From Archangium sp. (GTDB taxonomy: Bacteria > Myxococcota > Myxococcia > Myxococcales > Myxococcaceae), in NCBI GenBank assembly GCA_030681645.1, contig JAUXRX010000016.1:1-64000 (forward strand): a stretch of 64,000 bases of DNA, given 5' to 3'. The notes beneath the pieces are model-generated. The model did not search any database. It was not told the origin of the DNA and saw nothing but the letters and a program-made list of their open reading frames with translations. This document shows positions 1 through 7,643 of this stretch, piece after piece. Both the position numbers and the translations under genes were made by a program. Numbering within the stretch: position 1 is the first letter of the stretch; every line of letters begins with the position of its first letter.

Positions 1-223
1 CCTTCCGCTTCGCTTCAGTTGCGCTTGTCCAGCGTTCCGCTGGACCGGCTCCGCTCCCTCTCTGGTCGCTTCGCCTTGGCGCACCTTCCGCTTCGCTTCA
101 GTTGCGCTTGTCCAGCGTTCCGCTGGACCGGCTCCGCTCCCTCTCTGGTCGCTTCGCCTTGGCGCACCTTCCGCTTCGCTTCAGTTGCGCTTGTCCAGCG
201 TTCCGCTGGACCGGCTCCGCTCC
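1..223. repeat. 83-bp tandem repeat, 2.7 copies, each with a hairpin
   Basis: Three copies begin at 1, 84 and 167 and are essentially identical, the last truncated near 223. Each unit contains a perfect inverted repeat, GTCCAGCG-TTC-CGCTGGAC, at 27-45, 110-128 and 193-211. The array may extend beyond the left edge of the window. It is followed directly by a half-copy of the dispersed GGGAGAGGG repeat (about 226-238). It lies in front of the ATP-grasp gene, so it could hold a terminator for an upstream gene or affect transcription of the downstream one. Open frames through it are repeat artefacts. Confidence 0.9.
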
Positions 224-262
224 AGCAGGGAGAGGGAGACAACCGGCGCGACTCGCCCGACA

Positions 263-1480
263 ATGCGCGCCATGCGAACCGTCGTCTTCGTCGTCCCGTA
301 CCCCGCAGAAGCCAGTCTCCGCTTTGCCCGTGCCTTCGCCGAGCTCAAGGGCGTGCGCCTCATCGGCCTGGTGCAGAAGGCGCCCACCGGCGCCGCCGCC
401 AAGCCATTCGCGAACTTCGTGAAGGTCGATGACGCCTTCGACCCCAGGCAGCTCGTCGTCGCCTGCGAGAAGGTGCGCAAGCGCTACGGCGGCCTGCACC
501 AGATCGTCGGCGTGCTCGAGCCGCTCCAGGTCGCGCTCGCCGAGGTGCGGAAGTTCTTCGGCATTCCCGGCACCGACCCGAAGACCGCCGATCTCTTCCG
601 CGACAAGTCGCGCATGAAGGACGCCCTGCGCGCCGCCGGCCTGCCCTGCGCGCGCCACAAGCTCATCACCTCGCTCGCCGATGCCGTCTCGTTCGTGCAG
701 CAGGTGCACTTCCCCATCGTGCTCAAGCCGCCCGCGGGCGCCGGCTGCAAGGCCACCTGGCGGATCAAGAACCTCGACGAGCTCAAGGGCGCGATCGAGG
801 CGGTGCACCCGCGCCCGGACAACCCGACCCTGGCCGAGGAGTTCCTCAAAGGGCGCGAGTACTGCTTCGACACCATCACGGTGAAGGGCAAGGTGCTCTT
901 CGAGAACGTGAGCCGCTACTACCCCGGCCCGCTCGAGGTGACCGAGAACCCGTGGATCCAGTGGTCGGTGGTGCAGCCGCGGTCGATCGCCGACCTCGAA
1001 GACGCGCGCGCGCTGGGCCGCAAGTGCATCAAGGTGCTCGGCCTCGCCACCGGCTTCACCCACATGGAATGGTTCCGCCGCGATGACGGCTCGCTCGCCA
1101 TCGGGGAGATCGCCGCGCGCCCGCCCGGCGCCAACTTCGTCGAGATGATGGGCTTCGGGCACGACGCCGACATGTACAAGGCGTGGGCGCGCGCGGTGAC
1201 CGACAACGCCTTCGACGGGCCCTACGAGCGCAAGTACGCGGTGGGCTGCGCCTACCTCCGCGGCATGGGCCACGGCCGGGTGCAGCGCGTGGTGGGCGTG
1301 AAGGAAGCCAACGCGAAGGTCGGCGCCATCGCCATGAAGACGCGGCTGCCGCGCATCGGCCAGCCCAAGTCGGATCACTACGAGGGCGAGGGCTATGTCA
1401 TCGTGCGGCACCCCGACACCGAGGTGGTCAAGGCGGCGGTGAAGACCATCGTCGAGACCATTCGCATCGAATACGCATGA
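263..1480 (+). CDS. ATP-grasp domain carboxylate-amine ligase family protein
   Basis: About 405 residues. An N-terminal Rossmann-like pre-ATP-grasp region (RTVVFVVPYP...) is followed by an ATP-grasp fold. The family's nucleotide-binding lysine segment (PIVLKPPAGAGCKATW), the EEFLKGREYCFD strand and the C-terminal metal-binding stretch (IGEIAARPPGANFVEMM) are all visible. ATP-grasp enzymes join a carboxylate to an amine or thiol through an acyl phosphate; the substrate here is unknown. The frame stays open upstream through the tandem repeat, so ATG 263 (MRAMRT) or ATG 272 is the likely start. The stop overlaps the next gene's start by four bases (ATGA), implying translational coupling to the amidohydrolase-like protein and possibly a shared amino-acid or peptide substrate. 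Confidence 0.85.
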   Translation: MRAMRTVVFVVPYPAEASLRFARAFAELKGVRLIGLVQKAPTGAAAKPFANFVKVDDAFDPRQLVVACEKVRKRYGGLHQIVGVLEPLQVALAEVRKFFGIPGTDPKTADLFRDKSRMKDALRAAGLPCARHKLITSLADAVSFVQQVHFPIVLKPPAGAGCKATWRIKNLDELKGAIEAVHPRPDNPTLAEEFLKGREYCFDTITVKGKVLFENVSRYYPGPLEVTENPWIQWSVVQPRSIADLEDARALGRKCIKVLGLATGFTHMEWFRRDDGSLAIGEIAARPPGANFVEMMGFGHDADMYKAWARAVTDNAFDGPYERKYAVGCAYLRGMGHGRVQRVVGVKEANAKVGAIAMKTRLPRIGQPKSDHYEGEGYVIVRHPDTEVVKAAVKTIVETIRIEYA

Positions 1481-2385
1481 ACCTGCCCGGCTCGGTCGAT
1501 GGTGTCCTCGAGGTCACGACGTTCGCCGCGGCGGGCAGCCGGAAGTGGCTGCTGATCGAGGTGCCCCACGGCGCCACCCGCAAGGGCGACTACGACGCGG
1601 TGGTCTCGAAGCTGAAGAGCACGCTGCCGGACGAGCTCGACCACTTCTTCTTCGTCAACACCGACATCGGCGCGCCCGAAGGGGCCGCCTGGCTCGGCAA
1701 GACGCTCAGCGCGCAGGGCATCAACGTGGTGGTGGCGCGGTGTCTCATTCCCCGCACGTTCATCGACACGAATCGCGTCATTCGCTCGGGAGGAACGGGG
1801 GAGGCGGGCGTGGTCGTCGACGGGCTCACGCCGGCGGTGCCCGGGTACATCGACTCCCCCGACGACGCGACGTGGCTCACCGCGCAGCACGCGCGCTACC
1901 ACCAGGCCGTCCACGCCGCGTACCAGGAGGTGTGCCGCGGGGCCGATGGCCTCGCGCTGCAGCTCCACTCGTACTCGCCGCGGTCGGTGTCGATCGAGAA
2001 GACCGACGGGAACATCGTCACCGCGCTGCACGCGGCCTATGTGCCCGAGGTCTACGCGAAGTGGCCCGAGCGGCCACCGGTGGATGTGATCAGCGCCCTG
2101 GCCGACGGGAGCTTCCGCGCTGCGCCGAAGCTGGTCGACGCGGTGCTCGCGGCGTACGTGGCCGACGGCATCGCCGCGAAGGAGAACGGCACGTACCACC
2201 TGCACCCCGTGGCCATGGGGTACGAGTACGCGCGCGCGTACCCGGACCAGGTGGTGTGCGTCGAGCTGAACCGCGGGCTGGTGGCGGATCCATTCGTGCC
2301 GTTCGGCGTCTCGCCCATCAGCGAGGCGAAGGTGGCGAAGCTGGTCGCGCCGCTCGGCCGGGCGCTGGCCGCCGCGCTCGCGTAG
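1477..2385 (+). CDS. N-formylglutamate amidohydrolase-like zinc hydrolase
   Basis: 302 residues from the ATG that overlaps the previous stop. Motifs typical of the N-formylglutamate amidohydrolase (HutG-like) family are present: VPHG near residues 29-32, FIDTNR near 95-100, LQLHSYSP near 161-168 and CVELNRG near the C-terminus. Known members remove a formyl group from N-formylglutamate, and relatives cleave other amides. No histidine-degradation (hut) genes are nearby, so the substrate is open. Pairing with an upstream ATP-grasp ligase suggests a make-and-break pair acting on a small peptide or modified amino acid, which is inference. Confidence 0.75.
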   Translation: MNLPGSVDGVLEVTTFAAAGSRKWLLIEVPHGATRKGDYDAVVSKLKSTLPDELDHFFFVNTDIGAPEGAAWLGKTLSAQGINVVVARCLIPRTFIDTNRVIRSGGTGEAGVVVDGLTPAVPGYIDSPDDATWLTAQHARYHQAVHAAYQEVCRGADGLALQLHSYSPRSVSIEKTDGNIVTALHAAYVPEVYAKWPERPPVDVISALADGSFRAAPKLVDAVLAAYVADGIAAKENGTYHLHPVAMGYEYARAYPDQVVCVELNRGLVADPFVPFGVSPISEAKVAKLVAPLGRALAAALA

Positions 2386-2473
2386 CGGGCTGGTCGTGAC
2401 TCGCAAGCTGCGCGCGGGTGCGACAGTGGCCAGCCGGAACGGGGCAGACGCAGACGCGCGGCGCCCGGCCGCC

Positions 2474-2707
2474 TCACCCAGCGAGCTGCTCTCGGAGCTG
2501 CGCTTCGAGCTTCTCTTCCTCGGCGTGGGCCGTGCGCAGCCAGAAACGCAGCTCGGCGAGGGCCGCCTCGAGCCGGGCCACCTCGGGCCCTGGCGACGTC
2601 TGTGTTTCCCGCTTCACGGAGCCCGGCGGTGGTTGTGCAGCGCTCTTCACAGCGGGCCCACCCGGTTCGACCGCTTCCCCCTCAGAATGCTGCTTTGACG
2701 TGCTCAT
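2474..2707 (-). CDS. small coiled-coil protein (paralogue of 2743-2943)
   Basis: 77 residues from ATG at 2707. The N-terminal half is Pro/Ser/Gly-rich and probably disordered. The C-terminal 35 residues (EVARLEAALAELRFWLRTA...) form a helix resembling the neighbour at 2743-2943: both share a LEA.x.ELR.x.R.A.AE.EKLEA pattern. The frame stays open to 2995, but that extension runs through the neighbours and is rejected. A 22-bp segment 13 nt upstream of this ATG is repeated at the same distance before the gene starting at 3200. Function unknown. Confidence 0.55.
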   Translation of the reverse strand: MSTSKQHSEGEAVEPGGPAVKSAAQPPPGSVKRETQTSPGPEVARLEAALAELRFWLRTAHAEEEKLEAQLREQLAG

Positions 2708-2742
2708 GGGCGCCACCCAGAGCAACCGTCGTGCCCTGCGCG

Positions 2743-2943
2743 TCAGCTGCCGCGCCGGGGAAGCGCCAGGCGTGCGCGGAGGGGCTGGAGGCGGGCCTCC
2801 AGTTTCTCCTGCTCGGCCTGGGCGGCGCGCACGAATTGGCGCAGTTGCTCGATCTCCGCTTCGAGCGCGGCGAGCGCCTCGTCGTCGGTGAGCCGCGGGT
2901 CGGCGTCCTTCACCAACTCGTCGTCGCTCTTCACCTCGCCCAC
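2743..2943 (-). CDS. small acidic coiled-coil protein
   Basis: 66 residues. The likely GTG start at 2943 lies inside the end of the preceding gene (13-base overlap); a GTG three codons further in (GTGA with the upstream stop) is an alternative. Residues 20-60 (DDEALAALEAEIEQLRQFVRAAQ...) form a strong amphipathic heptad helix. Its sequence similarity to the product of 2474-2707 suggests tandem duplication. It is probably cotranscribed with the membrane-anchored protein upstream and may pair with that protein's coiled coil. Function unknown. Confidence 0.55.
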   Translation of the reverse strand: MGEVKSDDELVKDADPRLTDDEALAALEAEIEQLRQFVRAAQAEQEKLEARLQPLRARLALPRRGS

Positions 2944-3200
2944 ATCGCGATGCCAGCGCCCACGATGGCGCCGAGCCCACAGGCCACGTAGACAACCGAC
3001 TGTACCCGCGGCCTGGGCGGCAGGCGCTCGAGCGAGCGCAGCTCAGACCGCAGCCACCGCACCGAGTCCTGCGCGGCGTCGAGGTCTTCCCGCAGCTCGT
3101 CGCGCAGCCGCCGCGCCTCGATCAACCGGTCCGCGGTAGGGAGGAAGAGTACGCCTTCGACGGCTTCCACTTCCGACTGCGGCTGGCCCGAGGTCACCAT
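2931..3200 (-). CDS. small coiled-coil protein with C-terminal membrane anchor
   Basis: 89 residues. ATG at 3200 (MVTSGQ) is chosen because an AAGGAG ribosome-binding site lies six bases upstream; an ATG six codons earlier lacks this. Residues about 30-65 form a charged coiled coil (RLIEARRLRDELREDLDAAQ), and the last 24 residues are a hydrophobic helix (VVYVACGLGAIVGAGIAMW) ending in Arg, consistent with a tail anchor. First of three consecutive small minus-strand genes. No family recognised. Confidence 0.6.
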   Translation of the reverse strand: MVTSGQPQSEVEAVEGVLFLPTADRLIEARRLRDELREDLDAAQDSVRWLRSELRSLERLPPRPRVQSVVYVACGLGAIVGAGIAMWAR

Positions 3201-3242
3201 GGCGGGCTCCTTGAGCAATCGCCGTGCCCTGCGCGGGAGCCC

Positions 3243-3262
3243 CGCAAGGTCGACCCCTTGCG
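3243..3262. terminator. possible hairpin terminator
   Basis: A 7-bp stem (CGCAAGG / CCTTGCG) with a six-base loop, downstream of the minus-strand SiaC-like gene that ends at 3325. There is no T-run, so it would be at most a structural pause or processing site. Confidence 0.25.
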
Positions 3263-3324
3263 AGGCGTGCCGGGTGACACAGCGACTGACACAGGCGCTC
3301 GATGACCGGCCTGCTCGAGCCAGG

Positions 3325-3723
3325 CTACGGAGGGCCGACCTTCTCGGCGGGCGCCGCGCCTTCGAGGCGCCGCACCGAGAAGCCCTTCGCGTCGCGCTTG
3401 AGCAGGGCGATGGACTCGAAGTTGTGCGCCTGCCAGCGCAGGCTGCCGTCGTAGAAGAAGGTCATCGACACGCCCTGCGCCGCCGCGTCGTCCACGAGGT
3501 GAAGCAGAAACGATACCGTCGACGAGTTGAACTGGATGAGGTGCTCGAAGTGCAGGTGCAGGTTGGCCCGCCGGGTGGCTGCCTCGGCCAGGGTCACCTT
3601 GAAGTAGGCCCGCAACGCCTCGCCGGGATCGCGTGAGTTGCTCGCACCCCTCCAGACGAGCTCGAGCCCGTCAGGAACGCCGCCCACATCGATGGTCAAG
3701 TCGCCGAAGACAGTGCCGTGCAT
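3325..3723 (-). CDS. SiaC/STAS-like phosphoacceptor protein
   Basis: 132 residues from ATG 3723. The pattern of strand, then FEHLIQFNSST (residues about 59-69), then helix, then strand with an aromatic pair (MTFFYDGSLRW) resembles SiaC/DUF1987 and anti-sigma-antagonist-like phosphoproteins, in which the Ser/Thr cluster after FN is the phosphorylation site. It is divergent from a clear paralogue (3819-4202) with the same FNSST core. With the kinase and SpoIIE phosphatase next door it fits a partner-switching circuit. Which output it controls is unknown. Confidence 0.65.
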   Translation of the reverse strand: MHGTVFGDLTIDVGGVPDGLELVWRGASNSRDPGEALRAYFKVTLAEAATRRANLHLHFEHLIQFNSSTVSFLLHLVDDAAAQGVSMTFFYDGSLRWQAHNFESIALLKRDAKGFSVRRLEGAAPAEKVGPP

Positions 3724-3818
3724 GAAGCCCCCGTGTCGGTGCTGAGTCTACCCAGTGGCCTGCGGCGCGGCTGCGAAAGATGGCAGCAGGGCGCGCTTGG
3801 TGTTCTGGTTCGGGGGTC

Positions 3819-4202
3819 ATGGTGAATCTGCAGGCCGACGACCTGTTGATCGAGGTCGATGAGCGCGAAGCGGGAGTGCTGGTCCTCAACTGGCTGGGGC
3901 GCTCTGCCAGCCGGAGCCCGGGCGCGGTGTTGCACCCCTGGTTCGAACAGCTCTTCGGCGTGGCGCGCGAGCGGGGCGCGGCCCTCGAGATGCGCTTCGA
4001 GCGGCTCGAGCACTTCAACTCGTCGACCATCGCGGTGCTCATTCAGCTGATCAACTCGGCGCAGGACCGCCGCATCAAGCTCACCGTCCGCTACGACGCC
4101 AACCTCCGGTGGCAGACGCTGAGCTTCGACGCGCTCCGGCGCGCGCTGCGCCCCTTCGACGGGGGCACCGACCAGGTGCAGGTGCAGTTCGTGGCGCAGT
4201 AA
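3819..4202 (+). CDS. SiaC/STAS-like phosphoacceptor protein
   Basis: 127 residues. ATG 3819 (MVNLQADD) is preferred over the upstream in-frame start at 3780 because GGGGG lies just before it and the paralogue aligns from here. FERLEHFNSST at about 60-70 is the likely phosphoacceptor segment, followed by IAVLIQLINSA and a YDANLRWQ strand matching the paralogue's YDGSLRWQ. Divergent from 3325-3723 across 95 bp holding both promoters, and convergent with the SpoIIE phosphatase across a palindromic repeat. Probably the substrate of the kinase and phosphatase encoded at 4247-7487. Confidence 0.65.
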   Translation: MVNLQADDLLIEVDEREAGVLVLNWLGRSASRSPGAVLHPWFEQLFGVARERGAALEMRFERLEHFNSSTIAVLIQLINSAQDRRIKLTVRYDANLRWQTLSFDALRRALRPFDGGTDQVQVQFVAQ

Positions 4203-4203
4203 A

Positions 4204-4244
4204 GCCCCTCACCCCAGCCCTCTCCCCGCTTCGCAGGGAGAGGG
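4204..4244. repeat. dispersed palindromic repeat, family A (convergent junction)
   Basis: The core at 4218-4244 is an imperfect palindrome (CCCTCTCCCC, loop GCTTCGC, AGGGAGAGGG), preceded by a CCCCTCACCCC arm. It begins just after the stop at 4202 and ends just before the convergent stop at 4247, a position suited to bidirectional termination. Confidence 0.85.
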
Positions 4245-4246
4245 AG

Positions 4247-5632
4247 CTAGCTCACCCGGCGCAGCATCACGATGGTGAGGTCGTCGTCCTGCCGCTGCTG
4301 GTAGGCCTCGACCCGCCCGCGCACCAGCTTCACCGCTTCGCGCAGGGGCACCTTGCCGGCGATCTCGGCCAGCACGCGCCGCAGCCCCGCCTCGCCGAAC
4401 ATCACCCCGTTCGCGTTCGCCGCCTCGGTGAGGCCGTCGGTGTGCAGCAGCACCCAGTCGCCCACCTCGAGCGCGATGGTCTGGTCCTCGATCGAGCGGC
4501 GCACGTCGTCGACCACCCCGATCCACGGGCCCTCGTTGGTGACGATCTCCACGGTGCCCGTCTTCGCGCGCCAGACGAAGAAGTCCTGGTGCTTGCCGGC
4601 CACCACCAGCCGGTCGTCTTCGAGGCGAATGACGTTCAACGTCATGTACCGGTGGCCGCCGAGGCGCGAGACGTTGTCGCGGATGACGCGGTTGGTGTGC
4701 ACGAACACGTCTGACGGCGTGCGGTTCGGGTTGGCGTTCACCAACGTGGCGATCGCCGTCTGCGTCATCATCATCACCAGCCCCGACTCGACGCCGTGGC
4801 CCGACACGTCGCCGATCGCCAGCCAGCGTTCCCCGTGCGGCGTCTCGAAGAAGTCGTAGTAGTCGCCCCCGACCTCTTCGGCCGGCGACATCGACGCTTC
4901 CAGCTCGTAGGGGCCCAGGCGCCGGTTCTTCGGCAACAGCGAGGTCTGGATGCGCTGGGCGACCTCCATCTCGCTCCAGAGGCGATCGCGCGCCTGCTTC
5001 AGGTCGGCCCGCGAGGTCTCGAGCACCACGTTGGTGTCTTCGAGCTCGGCGCGCAGGCCGAACTCGCGCTGAATGAGGCGGTACCGCGTCTCGCTCATGG
5101 CCACGATCAACACCACCGACGAGAGGAGGAAGTAGAGGTTGTTCACCAGTGCGCTCATCGGGAACGGCCCACCGAAGAGCAGGTTCGCCCCGGTGTACAG
5201 CCCCACCGTGAGCAGTCCGTTGATCGCCGAGTGAATGGAGCGCCACGGCAGCAGCACGTTGATGGGGAAGATCACCAACATCAGGCCCACGTAGTACCCG
5301 GAGTTGAAGCCGCCGAGGTCGACCGTCATCTGGACGATCATCCAGCACACCAGCGTGTTGAGGACGTAGCCGAACACGTACGACAGCACCGAGGGCCGGC
5401 TGAGCCGCAGCACGGCCAGCATCGCGAACGCGGCGAGCGTGGCCAGCCCGCGATAGAGGGCGAAGCGGCTGAGCAGCTCGCGCGGCATCGTCACGTAGTC
5501 GAGCAGGAGGAACAGGGGGACGATCACCCCTCCGAGCACCGCGATGATCTTCATCCACTCGTGGACGAGCCCGTCGCGGTACGCGGTGAAGCGCGGTCCC
5601 AGGGCCTGCTGGGGGGGCGGAGGAGCGGTCAA
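4247..5632 (-). CDS. membrane SpoIIE/PP2C-type serine phosphatase
   Basis: 461 residues from TTG 5632, which overlaps the preceding stop (TTGA) and has GGAG eight bases upstream. Residues about 28-180 contain roughly six transmembrane helices. A coiled-coil linker (about 185-230, ending VAQRIQTSLLP) leads into a SpoIIE domain (about 245-461) with GGDYYD (255-260), GDVSGHG (274-280), LLHTDGLTE and a terminal QDDDLTIVML motif, so the metal-binding aspartates are present. This SiaA/RsbU-like phosphatase should dephosphorylate the SiaC-like proteins in response to an envelope signal. Last gene of the kinase/methyltransferase/phosphatase operon. Confidence 0.9.
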   Translation of the reverse strand: MTAPPPPQQALGPRFTAYRDGLVHEWMKIIAVLGGVIVPLFLLLDYVTMPRELLSRFALYRGLATLAAFAMLAVLRLSRPSVLSYVFGYVLNTLVCWMIVQMTVDLGGFNSGYYVGLMLVIFPINVLLPWRSIHSAINGLLTVGLYTGANLLFGGPFPMSALVNNLYFLLSSVVLIVAMSETRYRLIQREFGLRAELEDTNVVLETSRADLKQARDRLWSEMEVAQRIQTSLLPKNRRLGPYELEASMSPAEEVGGDYYDFFETPHGERWLAIGDVSGHGVESGLVMMMTQTAIATLVNANPNRTPSDVFVHTNRVIRDNVSRLGGHRYMTLNVIRLEDDRLVVAGKHQDFFVWRAKTGTVEIVTNEGPWIGVVDDVRRSIEDQTIALEVGDWVLLHTDGLTEAANANGVMFGEAGLRRVLAEIAGKVPLREAVKLVRGRVEAYQQRQDDDLTIVMLRRVS

Positions 5633-6978
5633 GCGGCCCGCTCCACTCTGAGGATCATCTGGCAGCCGGTCGCGTCGTAGCCCACCGTCACCCTGGCCTC
5701 GGGGAGCCCGGTGGTCAGCGCCAGCATCTCTTCCTCCGTGCGGTAGTAGAGGACCCAGTCGCACCAGTAGGCCATGTAGAAGCGCCCCGGGTTCTTCTGG
5801 TGGTAGTTGCCCACCACCAACGCGCCGCCGGGGGCGACCAGCTCATAGAGCCGCGCCAACACCGCCTTCGCCACGGGAGGCGTGAGGTAGTCGAACAGCC
5901 CCATGCTGTAGATGAACTCGAATTGCCCCCACCGCTCGACCGCGCCCTTCCTCCGCAGCAGGGTGCGCACGGAGTCGTTGACCAGCGACAACTTGCGCGG
6001 CCCACCCACCCGCTCGATGGTGCTCCGCGCCACGGCCAGCGCCTCGTCGTCCTGATCGAGCAGGGTCACGTCGAGCCGTTGCGGGTCGACGCCGCCGCCG
6101 ACCAGAATGTCCTCGAGCTCGCGCGCGGGCCCACACGCCACGGACAGCACGCGGTAGGGCCGGGCGTCGCTGCTGTCCAGGTGCGCCTTGAGGAGCCGGG
6201 GCAAGAGCACCCGGCGGCTGCGCACGGCTTCTGCAGCGATCGACTGCACCGGGTGCTTGTGCATCAGCTTGTTGAAGGCCCACACGCCCTCGTACCGGTT
6301 GTCGTAGATCATCTGCATCATGGTGGCGTCGCCTGCATAGCCCCTGGGCTTGAGGTTGGTGCGCTCCATGATGGCCGAGCCGATGATGAAGGGCCAAAGC
6401 TGCTGCCTGAAGTAGTACCCGTGCCGCTCGTGCTGTTCGGGGGTGAACTCGCGGACCAGCGCCGCGAGCTTGTCGAGGTTGGCGTCGAGGAAGCGGAAGA
6501 ACTCGGGGCCCGCGCGGCGCAAGAGGATCTCCTGCGCTGCGACGCCCACGTGCGGCGCCTCCTTCGAGAAGGTGCGGTCCTGCTCGTCGAAGAACTTCTT
6601 GTAGACGGTGAGATCGTAGATGAGGTCGGCGACGAAGCCGCGGAAGCCCTCGGTGACCTCGGTGCGCTGGGCCAGCACCAGCGGGAGTTCGTTGAAGAAC
6701 CCCAGCAGGTTTTTGAGGCGCCCCTGGTCGATCAGCACGTGGCAGTCGTAGACGTCGTCGACGAAGACCAGCTGATCGTCTTCGCCCACCAGCCGGCACC
6801 CCGAGAGCGTGAGGGTGCGCGCGGGGTGCTTGACGATGAGGCGGGGGAAGGTGGTGCGCGGGGGCGGCTGCTCGGCGAAGCGCACCCGCAGCGACAGCCC
6901 GGACGCGGCCGAGACATGGGCGGCCCATACCCGGCCGGCGTCGTCATGGAGCTCTGCGGGGACTTCGGTGTTGCTCAC
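5629..6978 (-). CDS. class I SAM-dependent methyltransferase with N-terminal extra domain
   Basis: 449 residues from GTG 6978, overlapping the kinase stop (GTGA). Residues 1-110 form a beta-rich domain, possibly PilZ-like. A family-specific helical region follows (MERTNLKPRGYAGDATMMQMIYDNRYEG, quoted in part: MERTNLKPRGYAGDA at about 204-218). The Rossmann methyltransferase domain begins at VLSVACGPARELE (about 277-289), with a LDVTLLDQDD acidic strand and FIYSMGLFDYL post-motif. From memory this resembles proteins annotated as extracellular-factor (3-hydroxypalmitate methyl ester) methyltransferases; the substrate is unproven. Its place between kinase and phosphatase suggests a signalling role. 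Confidence 0.75.
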   Translation of the reverse strand: MSNTEVPAELHDDAGRVWAAHVSAASGLSLRVRFAEQPPPRTTFPRLIVKHPARTLTLSGCRLVGEDDQLVFVDDVYDCHVLIDQGRLKNLLGFFNELPLVLAQRTEVTEGFRGFVADLIYDLTVYKKFFDEQDRTFSKEAPHVGVAAQEILLRRAGPEFFRFLDANLDKLAALVREFTPEQHERHGYYFRQQLWPFIIGSAIMERTNLKPRGYAGDATMMQMIYDNRYEGVWAFNKLMHKHPVQSIAAEAVRSRRVLLPRLLKAHLDSSDARPYRVLSVACGPARELEDILVGGGVDPQRLDVTLLDQDDEALAVARSTIERVGGPRKLSLVNDSVRTLLRRKGAVERWGQFEFIYSMGLFDYLTPPVAKAVLARLYELVAPGGALVVGNYHQKNPGRFYMAYWCDWVLYYRTEEEMLALTTGLPEARVTVGYDATGCQMILRVERAA

Positions 6979-7487
6979 GAGAGGCTGGCCCCCAGTTGAT
7001 AGACGGCCGACATGGCCAGGCGCCCCGTGCCGGTGACGTAGAAGTCGAGCAGGCAGCGGGCCTCGTAGGCGATGCGGCACAGGCCCAGCCCGCTCTCGCC
7101 TTCCTGGTAGCTCTGCGACGAGACCTGCTTGAGCCGCTCCACGTAGGCCTGGAAGGGGCTCTGGAACCCGCGCATCCACTGAATGCGATCGTCCAGCCGC
7201 CGCACCGAGGCCGGGTCGTCGATCACCGGGTTCTCGACCTCCACCACCACGGCGCGCGGGGAGACCTCGATCGCCAGGCTGAGCACGTCGTCGTCGCGGG
7301 TCCAGGTGCCGTACTTGATGGCGTTCTCCATCAGCTCGGAGGCGGTCATGGCCATGGCGTAGGCCTCGTTGCCGTCGAGCCCGCACTCGATGAAGAAGGC
7401 CTTGAGCGGGGCCCATTCCCTCTTCGCGGTCTCCCAATCGGGTGAAAGGCGCTTCTCGAGGCGCTTGTGGAGCAGCCGTCGCGTCAT
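6975..7487 (-). CDS. SiaB/RsbW-like HATPase protein kinase
   Basis: 170 residues from ATG 7487. It has the GHKL ATPase N-box (ASELMENAIKYG, residues 49-60) and a G-box (EGESGLGLCRIAYEA, about 129-143) with no histidine-kinase dimerisation domain, the layout of anti-sigma-factor or SiaB-type serine kinases. It should phosphorylate the SiaC-like proteins, opposing the phosphatase. First gene of a three-gene operon with 4-base overlaps, divergent from 7644-8639 across 156 bp. No diguanylate cyclase (SiaD) or sigma factor is adjacent, so the output is missing from view. Confidence 0.75.
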   Translation of the reverse strand: MTRRLLHKRLEKRLSPDWETAKREWAPLKAFFIECGLDGNEAYAMAMTASELMENAIKYGTWTRDDDVLSLAIEVSPRAVVVEVENPVIDDPASVRRLDDRIQWMRGFQSPFQAYVERLKQVSSQSYQEGESGLGLCRIAYEARCLLDFYVTGTGRLAMSAVYQLGASLS

Positions 7488-7643
7488 GGAATCTTTCGTC
7501 CTGTGGGACCGTCGTCGCGGCCACTGTACCCCGGCCCCCGCTCGCTGGATCATTTCCAGCCAGCCTCTCCCCTGCCTCCAGCGGGGCTAATGGCTACAGG
7601 TACGTTTCTCGACAGGGGCCCGGCCGTCGCTCTACATCGCCCC

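Noticed and set aside
1..223. CRISPR array
   Set aside because: Units are contiguous 83-bp tandem copies with no variable spacers and no cas genes.
98..1411. Minus-strand open frame through the tandem repeats and ATP-grasp gene
   Set aside because: The plus strand carries clear ATP-grasp motifs; the frame is kept open by base composition and the repeats.
3325..7487. Complete SiaABCD system
   Set aside because: Kinase, phosphatase and SiaC-like proteins are present but no diguanylate cyclase (SiaD) is in the window.
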